This document shows, piece after piece, positions 1-9,312 of a stretch of 64,000 nucleotides of DNA. The translations under genes were made by a program, and so were the position numbers. The notes beneath the pieces are model-generated. The model was not told the DNA's origin, did not search any database, and saw only the letters and a program-made list of their open reading frames with translations. The stretch lies in the NCBI RefSeq assembly GCF_039511225.1, contig NZ_CP154261.1, forward strand, positions 4,278,001 through 4,342,000, in the 5' to 3' direction. The first letter of the stretch is position 1. Every line of letters begins with the position of its first letter. This DNA is from Sphingobacterium multivorum. GTDB lineage: Bacteria > Bacteroidota > Bacteroidia > Sphingobacteriales > Sphingobacteriaceae.

Positions 1-1329
1 TCCATTGGATTTTTGATACCATAGGTGTGGCTGCTCATCCGGAACGATATTATTGGCGCGCTTACGCACCAGGTTGATGTATTGTTTCGCTCCGGCGATA
101 TCGCCACGTTCATTGAGACATTCCGCATAAAGCAGCAGCACATCGCTATAGCGAAAAATACGATCATTGTTGCCATTATCAAAGTCAGCGATCTGAACAT
201 CCGGACAATATTTCCGGGTACCAAAGAAATCTTTATTGGTCGCCAGGTTTTTCATCCAGTCCGTATAGGTCGTGACCTTACCGTCCAGCTGCGTAAACTT
301 TGCACCATTCTCGCACCAAAGCGTCATATATTTCCGGGGATCTCCTTCTTCAAATTCATCATGTGCCATTTTATTGGGCGCCAGATTCCACCAGGCACCA
401 CCCGTTCCGTCAAACATTCCGATTTCCTGCCACCGCCATGAACTCGATATATCGTCCCCTAGCCAACCCGGGCCATTGTAAAGTTGCACTTCGAAAACCG
501 ATTCTTGATTATTCTCTTTCTTTTCCAAAAAATTATCGCTGTATGCGGACATCAACTGATATTCCTTGCTATCAATAACGCTTTTCAATTGAATCTCGGC
601 ATTTGCAAAATCCGCTGCCTGTCCTTTTGCCAAAATCGGTTTGTACAGGTAGGTTTTAGCCAAGTAAGCCTGTGCTGCACCTTTGGTTGCCCGACCGATC
701 ATTTTACTGTCGGCATAGAGTGCTGCCCGCGTTGGCAACAATTCCGAGGCCCTCTTAAAGCCATCCACGATTAGGGCATATACGGCCCCCGCCTGTGCAT
801 TGCCGGGATAGTAATCTTCGTTGGTCTCGACAGGTTTATTGATCAGCGGAATGGTTTCGCCAAACAACATGCTCAGGTGCAAATAGTTCAGCGCTCTCAA
901 AAAATACGCTTCCCCCAAGAGTCTATTCTTTCTATTTTGATCTATTTCGCCTTCAAACTTCTGAATCCGATCGATGGCTAAATTAGCCGCAAACACCCCG
1001 TTCCAAAAATCTCTCCAGGTCTGGGCTGCCATCCCATCGCTCGCAGGGGTATTGTAGGTATCCTGATACATGGGTTCCCATTTGAAGGTATGATTATAAT
1101 CATCCCCAGGAGCCAAGAGCTCGAAATACAAACTGCGCGCATATCCACCCTGTGTGCGGCCGATTAACGCTTGGTAGGCCGGTATGACCGAATTTTCCAA
1201 TTGATCTGCTGTTTTATAATAGGTGTCTGTCGACAATTCCTGCGGGTTGGAGAGATCCAGATTCGGTTTGCAGCTTGAAAACTGTATCAGCAATGCAGCA
1301 GCTGCGAGTTTTATATATTTTCTATTCAT
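1..1329 (-). CDS. SusD/RagB-family outer membrane lipoprotein (3' end outside window)
   Basis: Surface glycan-binding lipoprotein that pairs with the SusC transporter encoded just upstream. The frame runs open from an ATG at 1329 to the left edge, giving 443 visible residues, so the C-terminus is missing. The N-terminus is a short hydrophobic stretch ending in FSSC followed by KPN, a lipoprotein signal with Cys as the lipidated residue. The sequence then has the SusD pattern of TPR-like helices with an early NPQEL / TDTYYKTADQLE segment. It starts 15 bases after the stop of the SusC gene at 1345-4452, the usual SusC-SusD order. The ligand cannot be told from the sequence. Confidence 0.93.
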   Translation of the reverse strand, partial: MNRKYIKLAAAALLIQFSSCKPNLDLSNPQELSTDTYYKTADQLENSVIPAYQALIGRTQGGYARSLYFELLAPGDDYNHTFKWEPMYQDTYNTPASDGMAAQTWRDFWNGVFAANLAIDRIQKFEGEIDQNRKNRLLGEAYFLRALNYLHLSMLFGETIPLINKPVETNEDYYPGNAQAGAVYALIVDGFKRASELLPTRAALYADSKMIGRATKGAAQAYLAKTYLYKPILAKGQAADFANAEIQLKSVIDSKEYQLMSAYSDNFLEKKENNQESVFEVQLYNGPGWLGDDISSSWRWQEIGMFDGTGGAWWNLAPNKMAHDEFEEGDPRKYMTLWCENGAKFTQLDGKVTTYTDWMKNLATNKDFFGTRKYCPDVQIADFDNGNNDRIFRYSDVLLLYAECLNERGDIAGAKQYINLVRKRANNIVPDEQPHLWYQKSNG

Positions 1330-1344
1330 GATGTCAATAAGGGA

Positions 1345-4300
1345 TTAGAATGTAAATTGAATACCCATAAAATACTCTCTTGAATTTGGAAAGCTCAACC
1401 CCCAAGGCGTTTGCCCATCGATACCACGGCTTAGATTGGAGCGTGTATCGCCCGAGCCCACTTCGGGATCATAACCTGAATACTTGGTAAAGGTCAGTAG
1501 GTTTTTTGCGCCTACGTAAAACCGCAGTCGGTCGATCTTCCAACGTTCAAGTCTAGGACTTGAAAAACTGTAACCAATGTTGACGACTTTGAGCCGCAGA
1601 TAAGAACCATCCTCCACAAACCTGTTGGATGCCCTTAAATTTTGATTCGGGTCGCCGAGTACAGCACGTGGAATATCGGTATCTGTATTTTTGGGATAGA
1701 TGGTCGTTTCACCGGATATGGGATTTTTGAAGACAAGTTCTTCTGCGCGGTAGCGATCAAGTGTTGACGCAAAATTATTGTAGTAATGGTACATCCCCTC
1801 GCCCCAGTATCGGCTATTGTTGTAGATATCGTTTCCTTGACTTCCTTGCCACATCATCGATAGGTCAAAGGTACCAATAGCACTCTGGTAGTTAACGTCA
1901 GCATTGAAACCATAGCTAAAATCAGGTATCGGGCTTCCCAAGAAGTCCTTATCCTGATCATTTAAGACCTTGTCGCCATTTCGGTCATTGAAGCGTACAT
2001 CGCCCAATGCTGCATGGGGTGCAAAAGCTTTATCAGCATCCAATTGTGCCTGACTGGTATATAAACCGTTGGTGGTGTAGCCCCAAAATTCCCCTACCGA
2101 ACGACCAACTGCTGTTCTTGTGACGTTTTCACCCCCAGGAGAGATACTTCCCCATAAAATTTCATTATTGTTGCCCAGACTCAGCACGCGGTTTTTCACA
2201 AATGAAATATTGGCGCCGATACGATAGCCAAAATTACCGACCTGATCTTTGTAGGAAGCCAGGATATCCCAGCCCCGATTCCGTATGCTACCGGCATTCA
2301 GCACGGGAAAGTTGTTACCATAGCCTGCGGTAAATGAAATGGGTACATTGATCAGCATGTCCTCGGTCTTTTTATTATAGTAATCAACTGTCAAAGCCAA
2401 TTTATGATCAAAAAGCTCCAGATCGAGACCAAGATCAGTTGAATACTGACTTTCCCATTTTACATTCGGATTCGAGGGAGTCTGTGGCAGGGCCCCCGTG
2501 ACCATCACATTGTTCAGGTAATACCAGACATGGTCGAAACTAACCGTCCGTTGATACTGATATTGTGCAATATCCGAATTACCCAGAAGCCCGTAACTAG
2601 CCCGGAGCTTCAATTCGCTGATTGCAGGAAACGCTCTCATAAAGGATTCCTGGCTGATGCGCCAGCCTGCAGATACCGAAGGGAAATTTCCATAGCGGTA
2701 TTGATTACTGAAATTGGCCGATCCATCCCGCCGCATGTTAAAGGTCAACAGGTAACGATTGTCATAATTATAGTTGATACGCCCCAGCATGGAATACATG
2801 GCCGACTGTCCCACACCTGACCCCACAAGACGGGAACTCGCCAGGGATGCCGAATTAAGGATCAAAACATCCGGACTCGGCAAACCGCGGGCCCCAGCAT
2901 TGACAGCATTATAGCGGGATTCTTCTGAAGTGATTCCCGCCAAAGCCGAAATCGCATGCTTACCAAAGCTGTTTTCATAAGTCAGCGTGTTTTCAAACAA
3001 CCAGCGGTTATTCTGACTGCTGGAAATATTAAGTTCATCCGGATTATGGTTCTGATATTGACCAACGGAGTAATTACCAATATAGCCTTCATTGCGTATG
3101 CGGCTAAGATCAATGCCCATGTTAAATTTATATACCAGTCCTTTGATGATCTCATAAGTAGCCCACGCATTGCCGTTTACCGAAAAGTTGTCATTGACGT
3201 TTTTATTGAGGTATGCATTTGCCAATGCACTCTGCACATCCGTTCCATTGCCAGCTCCGGCAAAACCAGTGCTGCTGTTGGCATCGTAGAGCGGTAATGT
3301 CGAGGACCACTTTTGCGCATCGATGATATTTTTGTCGCTCCAGTTGCGGCGGGTGTAACCTAAGGAAAGGGTTTCGCCTATCTTGAGTTTTCCTTTGGTA
3401 AAATCAGAGATAAATTGGGCGCCATAATACTTATTTTTATCTTGAATAATAATGGATTTGTCTGTCGCATAGATACCGCTAAGCCGAAAATTGGCGTTTT
3501 GAGATCCGCCGGAAACCGAGAGATTATGCCGTTGATAATTGCCCGTCTGCAGCAATTCGTCCATCATATTATACCCCTGCCCGATGTCGGAGGGTTTAGA
3601 CAGCGCGGCCAGATAATCTTTGCGTGAAGGATCCTTATTGTACATTTCCTCATTAATCAATTCGGCCAGTTGCTGTCCGTTCAGCAGAGGTATATTATGG
3701 GAAATATTTTTGATGCCGGCGAAGGCATTATAATCGAGCTTCACCTCTCCGGCTTTACCCCGTTTTGTGGTGACCAAAATAACGCCATTGGCCCCACGGG
3801 AACCATAGATGGCACTTGATGCGGCATCTTTCAAAACCTGAATACTGGCAATATTATTTTCATCCGGCATAGCTCCGCCGATCATCCCATCCACGACATA
3901 GAGCGGATCGGTTCCGTTAATGGATCCAACGCCACGGATACGGATAGCGCCATTGGTTACCTGCACTCCAGGCACGGCACTCTGAAGCGTAGCAATTGTA
4001 CCTCCAGGTACTTTCACCAGATCTTTGGTGTCCACAACAGCGATTGAAGAGGTCAGATCCACCTTTTTCTGTTTGCCATAGCCCACAACAACCACTTCAT
4101 CCACCGCAATTTCTGCGGCAACAAGCGGGATACTAATTTCCGAAGAATTACCGATTACATATTCTGCCTGATTATAACCCACATTGGATACAATTAGGAT
4201 TTCACCCGGATTGAGCTTGAGTACAAATTCGCCTTTCTCATTGGTTGAAGTACTGAGGGTTTTATTCTTTACTTTGATCGACGCCCCGATAATGGGTTTT

Positions 4301-4452
4301 CCTTGATCACTTATGATCTTTCCATGGATCACCTTTTCTTGAGCAGACAGTCGTCCAATGGACATTAACATGGAAGCCATTAACAACCACTTCACTTTCC
4401 TATTCCTTTCTTTAGGAAAACAAAAGAAAGAAGACACATAATTTCTGTTCAT
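1345..4452 (-). CDS. SusC/RagA-family TonB-dependent outer membrane transporter
   Basis: Imports oligosaccharides or other nutrients across the outer membrane using TonB energy. The 1035 residues hold a signal peptide ending near LSAQ, a CarboxypepD_reg-like beta-sandwich (about 40-120), a TonB-box-like stretch before VVVVGYGKQKK (about 120), a plug domain with the SusC signature LYVVDG and GSRGANGVILVTTKRG, and a C-terminal beta-barrel ending in aromatic F-T-F. The annotated Met gives a rather long signal region with charged residues before the hydrophobic core, so an internal Met (MASMLMS) is possible. It is the first gene of an operon with the SusD gene at 1-1329. No sigma-factor/anti-sigma pair is visible next to it. 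Confidence 0.95.
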   Translation of the reverse strand: MNRNYVSSFFCFPKERNRKVKWLLMASMLMSIGRLSAQEKVIHGKIISDQGKPIIGASIKVKNKTLSTSTNEKGEFVLKLNPGEILIVSNVGYNQAEYVIGNSSEISIPLVAAEIAVDEVVVVGYGKQKKVDLTSSIAVVDTKDLVKVPGGTIATLQSAVPGVQVTNGAIRIRGVGSINGTDPLYVVDGMIGGAMPDENNIASIQVLKDAASSAIYGSRGANGVILVTTKRGKAGEVKLDYNAFAGIKNISHNIPLLNGQQLAELINEEMYNKDPSRKDYLAALSKPSDIGQGYNMMDELLQTGNYQRHNLSVSGGSQNANFRLSGIYATDKSIIIQDKNKYYGAQFISDFTKGKLKIGETLSLGYTRRNWSDKNIIDAQKWSSTLPLYDANSSTGFAGAGNGTDVQSALANAYLNKNVNDNFSVNGNAWATYEIIKGLVYKFNMGIDLSRIRNEGYIGNYSVGQYQNHNPDELNISSSQNNRWLFENTLTYENSFGKHAISALAGITSEESRYNAVNAGARGLPSPDVLILNSASLASSRLVGSGVGQSAMYSMLGRINYNYDNRYLLTFNMRRDGSANFSNQYRYGNFPSVSAGWRISQESFMRAFPAISELKLRASYGLLGNSDIAQYQYQRTVSFDHVWYYLNNVMVTGALPQTPSNPNVKWESQYSTDLGLDLELFDHKLALTVDYYNKKTEDMLINVPISFTAGYGNNFPVLNAGSIRNRGWDILASYKDQVGNFGYRIGANISFVKNRVLSLGNNNEILWGSISPGGENVTRTAVGRSVGEFWGYTTNGLYTSQAQLDADKAFAPHAALGDVRFNDRNGDKVLNDQDKDFLGSPIPDFSYGFNADVNYQSAIGTFDLSMMWQGSQGNDIYNNSRYWGEGMYHYYNNFASTLDRYRAEELVFKNPISGETTIYPKNTDTDIPRAVLGDPNQNLRASNRFVEDGSYLRLKVVNIGYSFSSPRLERWKIDRLRFYVGAKNLLTFTKYSGYDPEVGSGDTRSNLSRGIDGQTPWGLSFPNSREYFMGIQFTF

Positions 4453-4963
4453 AATCTTTTTTGAGATAAATGTCTTTTTGCCCCGAGAGGCGAGTACTTG
4501 GTTATTTATTTATACAAATTGGTTATTCGTTATTCCCTTTGTCGGATCAGTCATTCGAATGAGCCAGCTATTCGCCAATTGGTTATAAAACAAAGCTAGA
4601 AGTTTCGGTAAGATCGCTTTGCAACGAATATTTAAAAGAAGGGTAAAAATGTTTAAAACCTGTTATCAAGGACATCTCCAATTGATTTTAGCTAAAGATT
4701 CAAAGCCAACCTTTCGAACGAAAACAGCAAATCTATGGGAAAAGCCTTTCGGGAAGGCTTATAAAAATGCAGCGATCAGCACGCTACGAAAAACAATTTA
4801 ACGCAAAAAATAATTCCTCAAAATTTTTCATCTTTTGAAGAAATATCAACTATATTTCACATCTTTGAATTGATTTATGCAATCGATTGAATTAACCATT
4901 TAACGCATATTTTGGGTAATCTTACCCAGCCTATTTTTTAAAGAAAAAAACGAACCAAACTTA
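4453..4963. other. Intergenic region with repeats upstream of the SusC gene
   Basis: This 511-base stretch separates divergent genes. TTGGTTAT occurs three times on the plus strand (4498-4505, 4519-4526, 4579-4586). The first two are 21 bases apart. A ten-base palindrome CATTCGAATG lies between the second and third copies. On the minus strand TAGCTTTG (4591-4598 on the plus strand reads CAAAGCTA) matches the TAnnTTTG -7 element and would drive the SusC gene. On the plus strand CATCTTTG at 4860-4867, with TTTTG 22 bases before it, could serve the small gene at 4964. A 60-codon frame at 4619-4801 looks fortuitous. Confidence 0.4.
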
Positions 4964-5179
4964 ATGGAATATTTTTCACTATTGAAACATCGTTCTGATG
5001 AAATCATTAAATTCATCGCTAATTGCGGTATATTTTCTTTACTTCTTAAAAATGGTCAGGTAATCCATTTTATACCGGACAATCCCGATCATTTTATGGA
5101 ATGGTTGGGGAGTAAAGGCATCAAAGATATCAAAAGACAACAAACTAATCGGTTACAGGAAGAAGAGGCTGCTGTCTGA
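4964..5179 (+). CDS. Small hypothetical protein (71 aa)
   Basis: I do not recognise this protein. It is 71 residues, begins MEYFSLLKHR, carries a compact middle with NGQVIHFIPDNPDHFMEW, and ends in charged residues. The composition is that of a small soluble cytoplasmic protein. It has no signal peptide and no membrane segment. Support for a real gene: normal amino-acid composition, an A-rich leader just before the ATG typical of Bacteroidota starts, and a TAnnTTTG-like element (CATCTTTG, 4860-4867) about 100 bases upstream. It converges on the membrane protein gene at 5233-5736, 53 bases away. Confidence 0.6.
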   Translation: MEYFSLLKHRSDEIIKFIANCGIFSLLLKNGQVIHFIPDNPDHFMEWLGSKGIKDIKRQQTNRLQEEEAAV

Positions 5180-5232
5180 TATTTTTAAGCGGTATAGCTC
5201 CGACGGCTCCGACACGTATTATAATTGCATTT

Positions 5233-5736
5233 TTATTCATTGCTGTTATCTTTTATTTTTAATCCGCAGATCAGTAAAAAGTTGAGCATAAAAAATAGGA
5301 CCACACGCACAATATTGAGATTGCGCCACTGCATGGCTTTCTCTTTCAGGATCAGATCCACGGTATCGCTGTAGGGCAATCGCTGAAATTCCATCAGGGT
5401 GGGCGCAAAGTAGATCAGGGTCCAGATTCGAAGGGCCAAATGGGCCAAAAACAGCACGAGCATCAAATCTCGGCGCGCTTTAATTTTCCAATTATAACAT
5501 AAGGCACCAAGAAAGATGATTTCATGTAGACTGTGCATAACAATCCAAAATAACTTAAAATCCAAAGCGTAAGGCTTCTGAAAAATAAGCAATGAAGCGG
5601 GAGGTGCCGCTGTCCATGCCGGCACCATCAGTGCTGTCTCCCAAAGCTGTGCGCCATTCACTAAGAAGTAAGCACAAATCGAATAGAACAACCACTGTGT
5701 TGGTTTTGAAAATATAAGGGTATTCTTCTTCATCAT
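5233..5736 (-). CDS. Four-helix integral membrane protein of unknown function
   Basis: This 167-residue protein has about four hydrophobic segments (roughly 10-30, 60-80, 88-110, 145-160) separated by short charged loops, so it is probably an inner-membrane protein. The segment WETALMVPAW near residue 32 and the general size recall DUF1772/anthrone-oxygenase-like small membrane proteins, but the match is by eye and weak. It is divergent from the AraC regulator at 5910, 173 bases away, which suggests that this regulator may control it. Confidence 0.7.
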   Translation of the reverse strand: MMKKNTLIFSKPTQWLFYSICAYFLVNGAQLWETALMVPAWTAAPPASLLIFQKPYALDFKLFWIVMHSLHEIIFLGALCYNWKIKARRDLMLVLFLAHLALRIWTLIYFAPTLMEFQRLPYSDTVDLILKEKAMQWRNLNIVRVVLFFMLNFLLICGLKIKDNSNE

Positions 5737-5909
5737 TGATTACAGTTAACATAAAATATCATCCGCTAGTATTGAAAAGTAAAAAATCAGAACAGATCGT
5801 TTTTAAATGCTATTTTTACAGTTCCTGATTAGCTCTTTCATACAAAATTATACCGTGGCAGTCGAGGAAACTTGCAAAAAAAGGAGTAAAATTAGTAAAT
5901 TAGGGAACA

Positions 5910-6881
5910 ATGGGATTCGAATTCAAAACTGACGATAAACCATTTCACATGGCCTTTGATCACGATAACTTCGATGGTGAAGGCTTAAAAGAGCATGCCT
6001 TTAACATCAGGCTTCCGGATGGAGAGCTATCGTCAAAACAATGGATTTTTGATGGGATCAAAATCCTGTATGCTGAAGCCGACCTCGACAGGCCCGCTGA
6101 ACTTGACTGGACAGGCGATACCGAATTGATCAGCATGCATTTTAATTTGCAAGGTTGTACATCGATCCAACAGGATGGAATGGAAGCTGCTTTTGAATTG
6201 AAAAAAAATCAGCATAATCTAAGCTATGGCACACAGGCGCAGGGAAAAATGATGTTTGATGAATTAAAAATGAAGTCCTTTGTGATTCAATTTCAAAAGG
6301 AATCTTTTTTGAACATATCAAAAAATGGAAACGAATCTCTTAAACGATTTGCCGATAGCATTGTAGCAGGTAAGCCCATCCTATTTTCCAAAGCCAATTT
6401 GAACATCGATCTATCCCAACTGAACTGCATTCATTCGATTTTGAACTGTAATTACGCTGCCGATCTCAAAAAGTTATTTTTTCTTTCAAAGACCATTGAA
6501 TTACTTGTCCTGCAAGCAGAGTCCTTCAATACTATCCAACATTCAAACTCTACCTACCTCAAATATGATCACGATAAAGAACGGATTATATTCGCACGCG
6601 ATTATCTGGTCGACAATATCGAGTCGCCTCCCTCGCTGATTGAACTGGCAAAGATAGCCGGGATAAATGAATATAAGCTAAAGCGGGGATTTAAAGAATT
6701 ATTTCATCAAACTGCATTTTCCTATCTATCCGACCTGCGTCTAGAGCTTGCTAAAAACCAGCTTCTCGAGGGTAAAAAACCGGTTACTGAAATCGCATTT
6801 GAAATGGGCTATTGTTCGCTGCAGCATTTCAGTACTGCATTTAAGAAAAAGTTTGCGGTCAGTCCCAGCCAGGTCAAATAG
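5910..6881 (+). CDS. AraC-family transcriptional regulator (PchR-like)
   Basis: A 323-residue DNA-binding regulator. The C-terminal 100 residues form a two-helix-turn-helix AraC domain: ERIIFARDYLVDNI, then the first HTH (LIELAKIAGINEYKLKRGFKELF), then the second (VTEIAFEMGYCSLQHFSTAFKKKF) ending VSPSQVK. The N-terminal 220 residues lack a clear cupin and resemble the N-terminal half of PchR-type regulators, which respond to siderophore-like ligands. The ligand here is unknown. It is divergent from the membrane protein gene at 5233-5736 and upstream of tagaturonate reductase on the same strand, with a 190-base gap to the latter. Confidence 0.9.
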   Translation: MGFEFKTDDKPFHMAFDHDNFDGEGLKEHAFNIRLPDGELSSKQWIFDGIKILYAEADLDRPAELDWTGDTELISMHFNLQGCTSIQQDGMEAAFELKKNQHNLSYGTQAQGKMMFDELKMKSFVIQFQKESFLNISKNGNESLKRFADSIVAGKPILFSKANLNIDLSQLNCIHSILNCNYAADLKKLFFLSKTIELLVLQAESFNTIQHSNSTYLKYDHDKERIIFARDYLVDNIESPPSLIELAKIAGINEYKLKRGFKELFHQTAFSYLSDLRLELAKNQLLEGKKPVTEIAFEMGYCSLQHFSTAFKKKFAVSPSQVK

Positions 6882-7071
6882 CATACTATTCCTTTCGAAG
6901 ACAGGATGCTTATCGACCAAAAATAGTACAATATCGACCAATAAACGCTGCTAGATTATTTTCATTTGTAAATAAGATGAAGATCCGTTAGACTTGTACT
7001 TAGATAAATATGCGCGCGTCATAAATAGTTGCGTCATCATTTTTGATTTTTAGAATCTAATCTTACGCCAC

Positions 7072-8532
7072 ATGAAGCTGTCTAAAGAAAATCTGATTAA
7101 TATAGCTGTTCACAATATAGATCTACCCCACTCCTCCATTTTCGATTTACCCGAAAAAGTGATTCAGTTTGGGACAGGTTCCCTTTTGAGAGGACTACCC
7201 GATGATTTTATCCATCGGGCGAATCAGGCAGGGCTATTTAATGGACGAATTTTGGTTGTAAAATCAACTACCCAAGGTGACAGTTCAGCTTTCAATACAC
7301 AGGATGCGCTATATACCCTCTGCGTGCAGGGTTATTCAAATGGAAAGATTGTCGATCGTCAGCAAGTAAATGCCTCCATTTCCAGGGTATTGTCGGCACA
7401 GCAAAGCTGGTCAGAAATTTTGGAAACTGCTACAAATCCGCAGATGGAAATCCTGCTATCCAACACTACAGAAGCAGGTCTGGTCGAAGATCAAGGTGAC
7501 ATCGGAGATAATCCCCCTGCAAGCTTTGCCGCTAAAGTAACTGCTTATCTCTATACCAGATTCCGTCATTTTAACGGCGATCCAAGCAAAGGACTTATTA
7601 TTATCCCGACGGAACTCGTTCCCGACAATGCACAGGTACTTAAAAAAATCATCATTAAAATAGCTGAACGGCAAAATCTTAACCCCGAATTTGTCAGCTG
7701 GATTAAAGAGGCCAATCACTTTTGCAATTCACTCGTCGACCGTATCGTCCCAGGCAGTATCTCGAGCAGCAAGTTCCCCTATGAAGACCTACTCGCTATT
7801 ATGGCCGAACCATATTGTCTCTGGGCAATAGAAACAGACAGTGAAACCGTAAAGAAACAACTTTCATTTGCTGCAATTGATCCTGCAGTTAAACTTGTAG
7901 CCAACATCGAGCAGTACAAAGAGATTAAACTACGTTTATTAAACGCTACCCATACCCTATGCTGCGGCATCGCGCTTTTGTCTTCTGTAGAATATGTGAA
8001 GGACTTTTTCCAAGTTCCTGCGTTTGACCGGTATATCCGCCATATTCTTTTCAACGAAATCGGCCCCACACTACAGCATTATGCCCATATTGAGCAAGCA
8101 GCATGGGAAGAGTTTGGCAGGGCGGTGATCGACCGTTTTAAAAATCCCTTTCTTGCCCACCGCTGGCATGCTATTGTTTTACAGTATACCACCAAGATGA
8201 AAATGCGTGTGTTTCCGCTGATCGCCCCATGGTATTCCTTTCAGGGCAAACCACCAGTGGGTCTAGCCATTGGTGTTGCGGCTTATCTGCTGGTCATTCG
8301 TGAAGCCGCCAGTGGAAGGCTTGTTTTTCAGGACGACCTCCAACCCAAGCTGAGCCAGTATATCAATGGTTTAAAGTCCACTCACGACTTACTGTCCGAT
8401 AAGGATATCTGGGAGCTATCATTCGCGGACTATCCTGAATTTTCTAACCTGGTACAGGAATTAGTTGAATTTATCGAGGCCAACAGTATCGGGCAAGCAA
8501 TTGAAAAATATCTAAAGATCAACGCCTACTAG
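7072..8532 (+). CDS. uxaB: Tagaturonate reductase (altronate oxidoreductase)
   Basis: NAD-dependent reduction of D-tagaturonate to D-altronate in the galacturonate (isomerase) pathway, in the cytoplasm. The 486 residues match the long-chain mannitol dehydrogenase superfamily: an N-terminal dinucleotide site QFGTGSLLRG (31-41) and the superfamily catalytic pattern K-x4-N-x2-H at Lys286, Asn291 and His294. Length is normal. The partner genes for altronate dehydratase and uronate isomerase are not in this window, so the gene stands alone between a regulator and a small hypothetical gene. Substrate assignment rests on family resemblance; a related uronate or polyol substrate is possible. Confidence 0.9.
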   Translation: MKLSKENLINIAVHNIDLPHSSIFDLPEKVIQFGTGSLLRGLPDDFIHRANQAGLFNGRILVVKSTTQGDSSAFNTQDALYTLCVQGYSNGKIVDRQQVNASISRVLSAQQSWSEILETATNPQMEILLSNTTEAGLVEDQGDIGDNPPASFAAKVTAYLYTRFRHFNGDPSKGLIIIPTELVPDNAQVLKKIIIKIAERQNLNPEFVSWIKEANHFCNSLVDRIVPGSISSSKFPYEDLLAIMAEPYCLWAIETDSETVKKQLSFAAIDPAVKLVANIEQYKEIKLRLLNATHTLCCGIALLSSVEYVKDFFQVPAFDRYIRHILFNEIGPTLQHYAHIEQAAWEEFGRAVIDRFKNPFLAHRWHAIVLQYTTKMKMRVFPLIAPWYSFQGKPPVGLAIGVAAYLLVIREAASGRLVFQDDLQPKLSQYINGLKSTHDLLSDKDIWELSFADYPEFSNLVQELVEFIEANSIGQAIEKYLKINAY

Positions 8533-8799
8533 GACCAAAATTAGATATGTGACTAGTCATTTCAGTCATGAAACGACTTAACCTCATTCCAGTGTATGAA
8601 TGGCTGGATGGAACGAATGTTTTTGATCGTTCCTTATTTTACTTGTATGGATGGAAAAAAGTCTTTTATTTTTTTTGAAAATCAACTTTAGAAGCGCATC
8701 ACTCCGTATTTTTTTAATATATTTAACCAGCAAACAGCACTTTATTGTCTAGCTACAATAAAAAGCGGAAGCTAGCCAGGCAACATCAAAAGACCACTT

Positions 8800-9279
8800 A
8801 TGAAGAAGACCACTTTTCGGAACCTATTTGTCGTATTATCTTTTATTGCTATTCTATTACCCATTTATCCTTCCATCCGGTCGTATTTCAGCAAAACATG
8901 TATCACCGAAAAATATGGCGTTCATTACAATGAACAGCGTAAGAAACTGGGCCTGTATCCCATTCCCGATAGCTGGGGCAGAAGAAATCTCGATTCTTCC
9001 ATCATCTGGTATAATCCCGTTGGCAATTTAGGACATCGCTGGAAAAATGTTTATTTTAAAGGCTGCAACATCAAGGAAGAACTGGATCTTTTCGCTTTCG
9101 GCTACGATGCCGAAAAGAGGCAATATACCAAAGTCCTGAAAGTGATGACACGCTATAATATACAGGATAAAGTATTAGATATCAACTATCAAGTACTGAC
9201 CGAATCATACAGTAAGCAGATCGGAAAGGCGGAGGCTGACTCATTAATCGGCACACTGACGATAGCCGACTCCAAGTGA
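8800..9279 (+). CDS. Hypothetical membrane-anchored protein (159 aa)
   Basis: I do not recognise it. It begins MKKTTFRNLF with one hydrophobic segment (about 8-28), which acts as a signal anchor or uncleaved signal. A polar domain of about 130 residues follows, with YFKGCNIKEELDLFAFGYDAE in the middle, and is presumably periplasmic. It has two Cys residues. It follows uxaB after a 267-base gap in which no gene was seen, and converges on the GH43 gene with 33 bases between stops. Confidence 0.75.
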   Translation: MKKTTFRNLFVVLSFIAILLPIYPSIRSYFSKTCITEKYGVHYNEQRKKLGLYPIPDSWGRRNLDSSIIWYNPVGNLGHRWKNVYFKGCNIKEELDLFAFGYDAEKRQYTKVLKVMTRYNIQDKVLDINYQVLTESYSKQIGKAEADSLIGTLTIADSK

Positions 9280-9312
9280 TCCTTCTTACCGTTTTTCATC
9301 TACTCACTGTTT

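Noticed and set aside
4619..4801. 60-codon plus-strand frame in the SusC upstream region
   Set aside because: Lys/Thr-rich composition without a recognisable pattern, and it overlaps likely regulatory sequence; no support as a gene.
8569..8679. Short frame beginning MKRLNLIPVYEW after uxaB
   Set aside because: It ends in a low-complexity T-rich stretch and has no promoter or conserved feature; probably chance.
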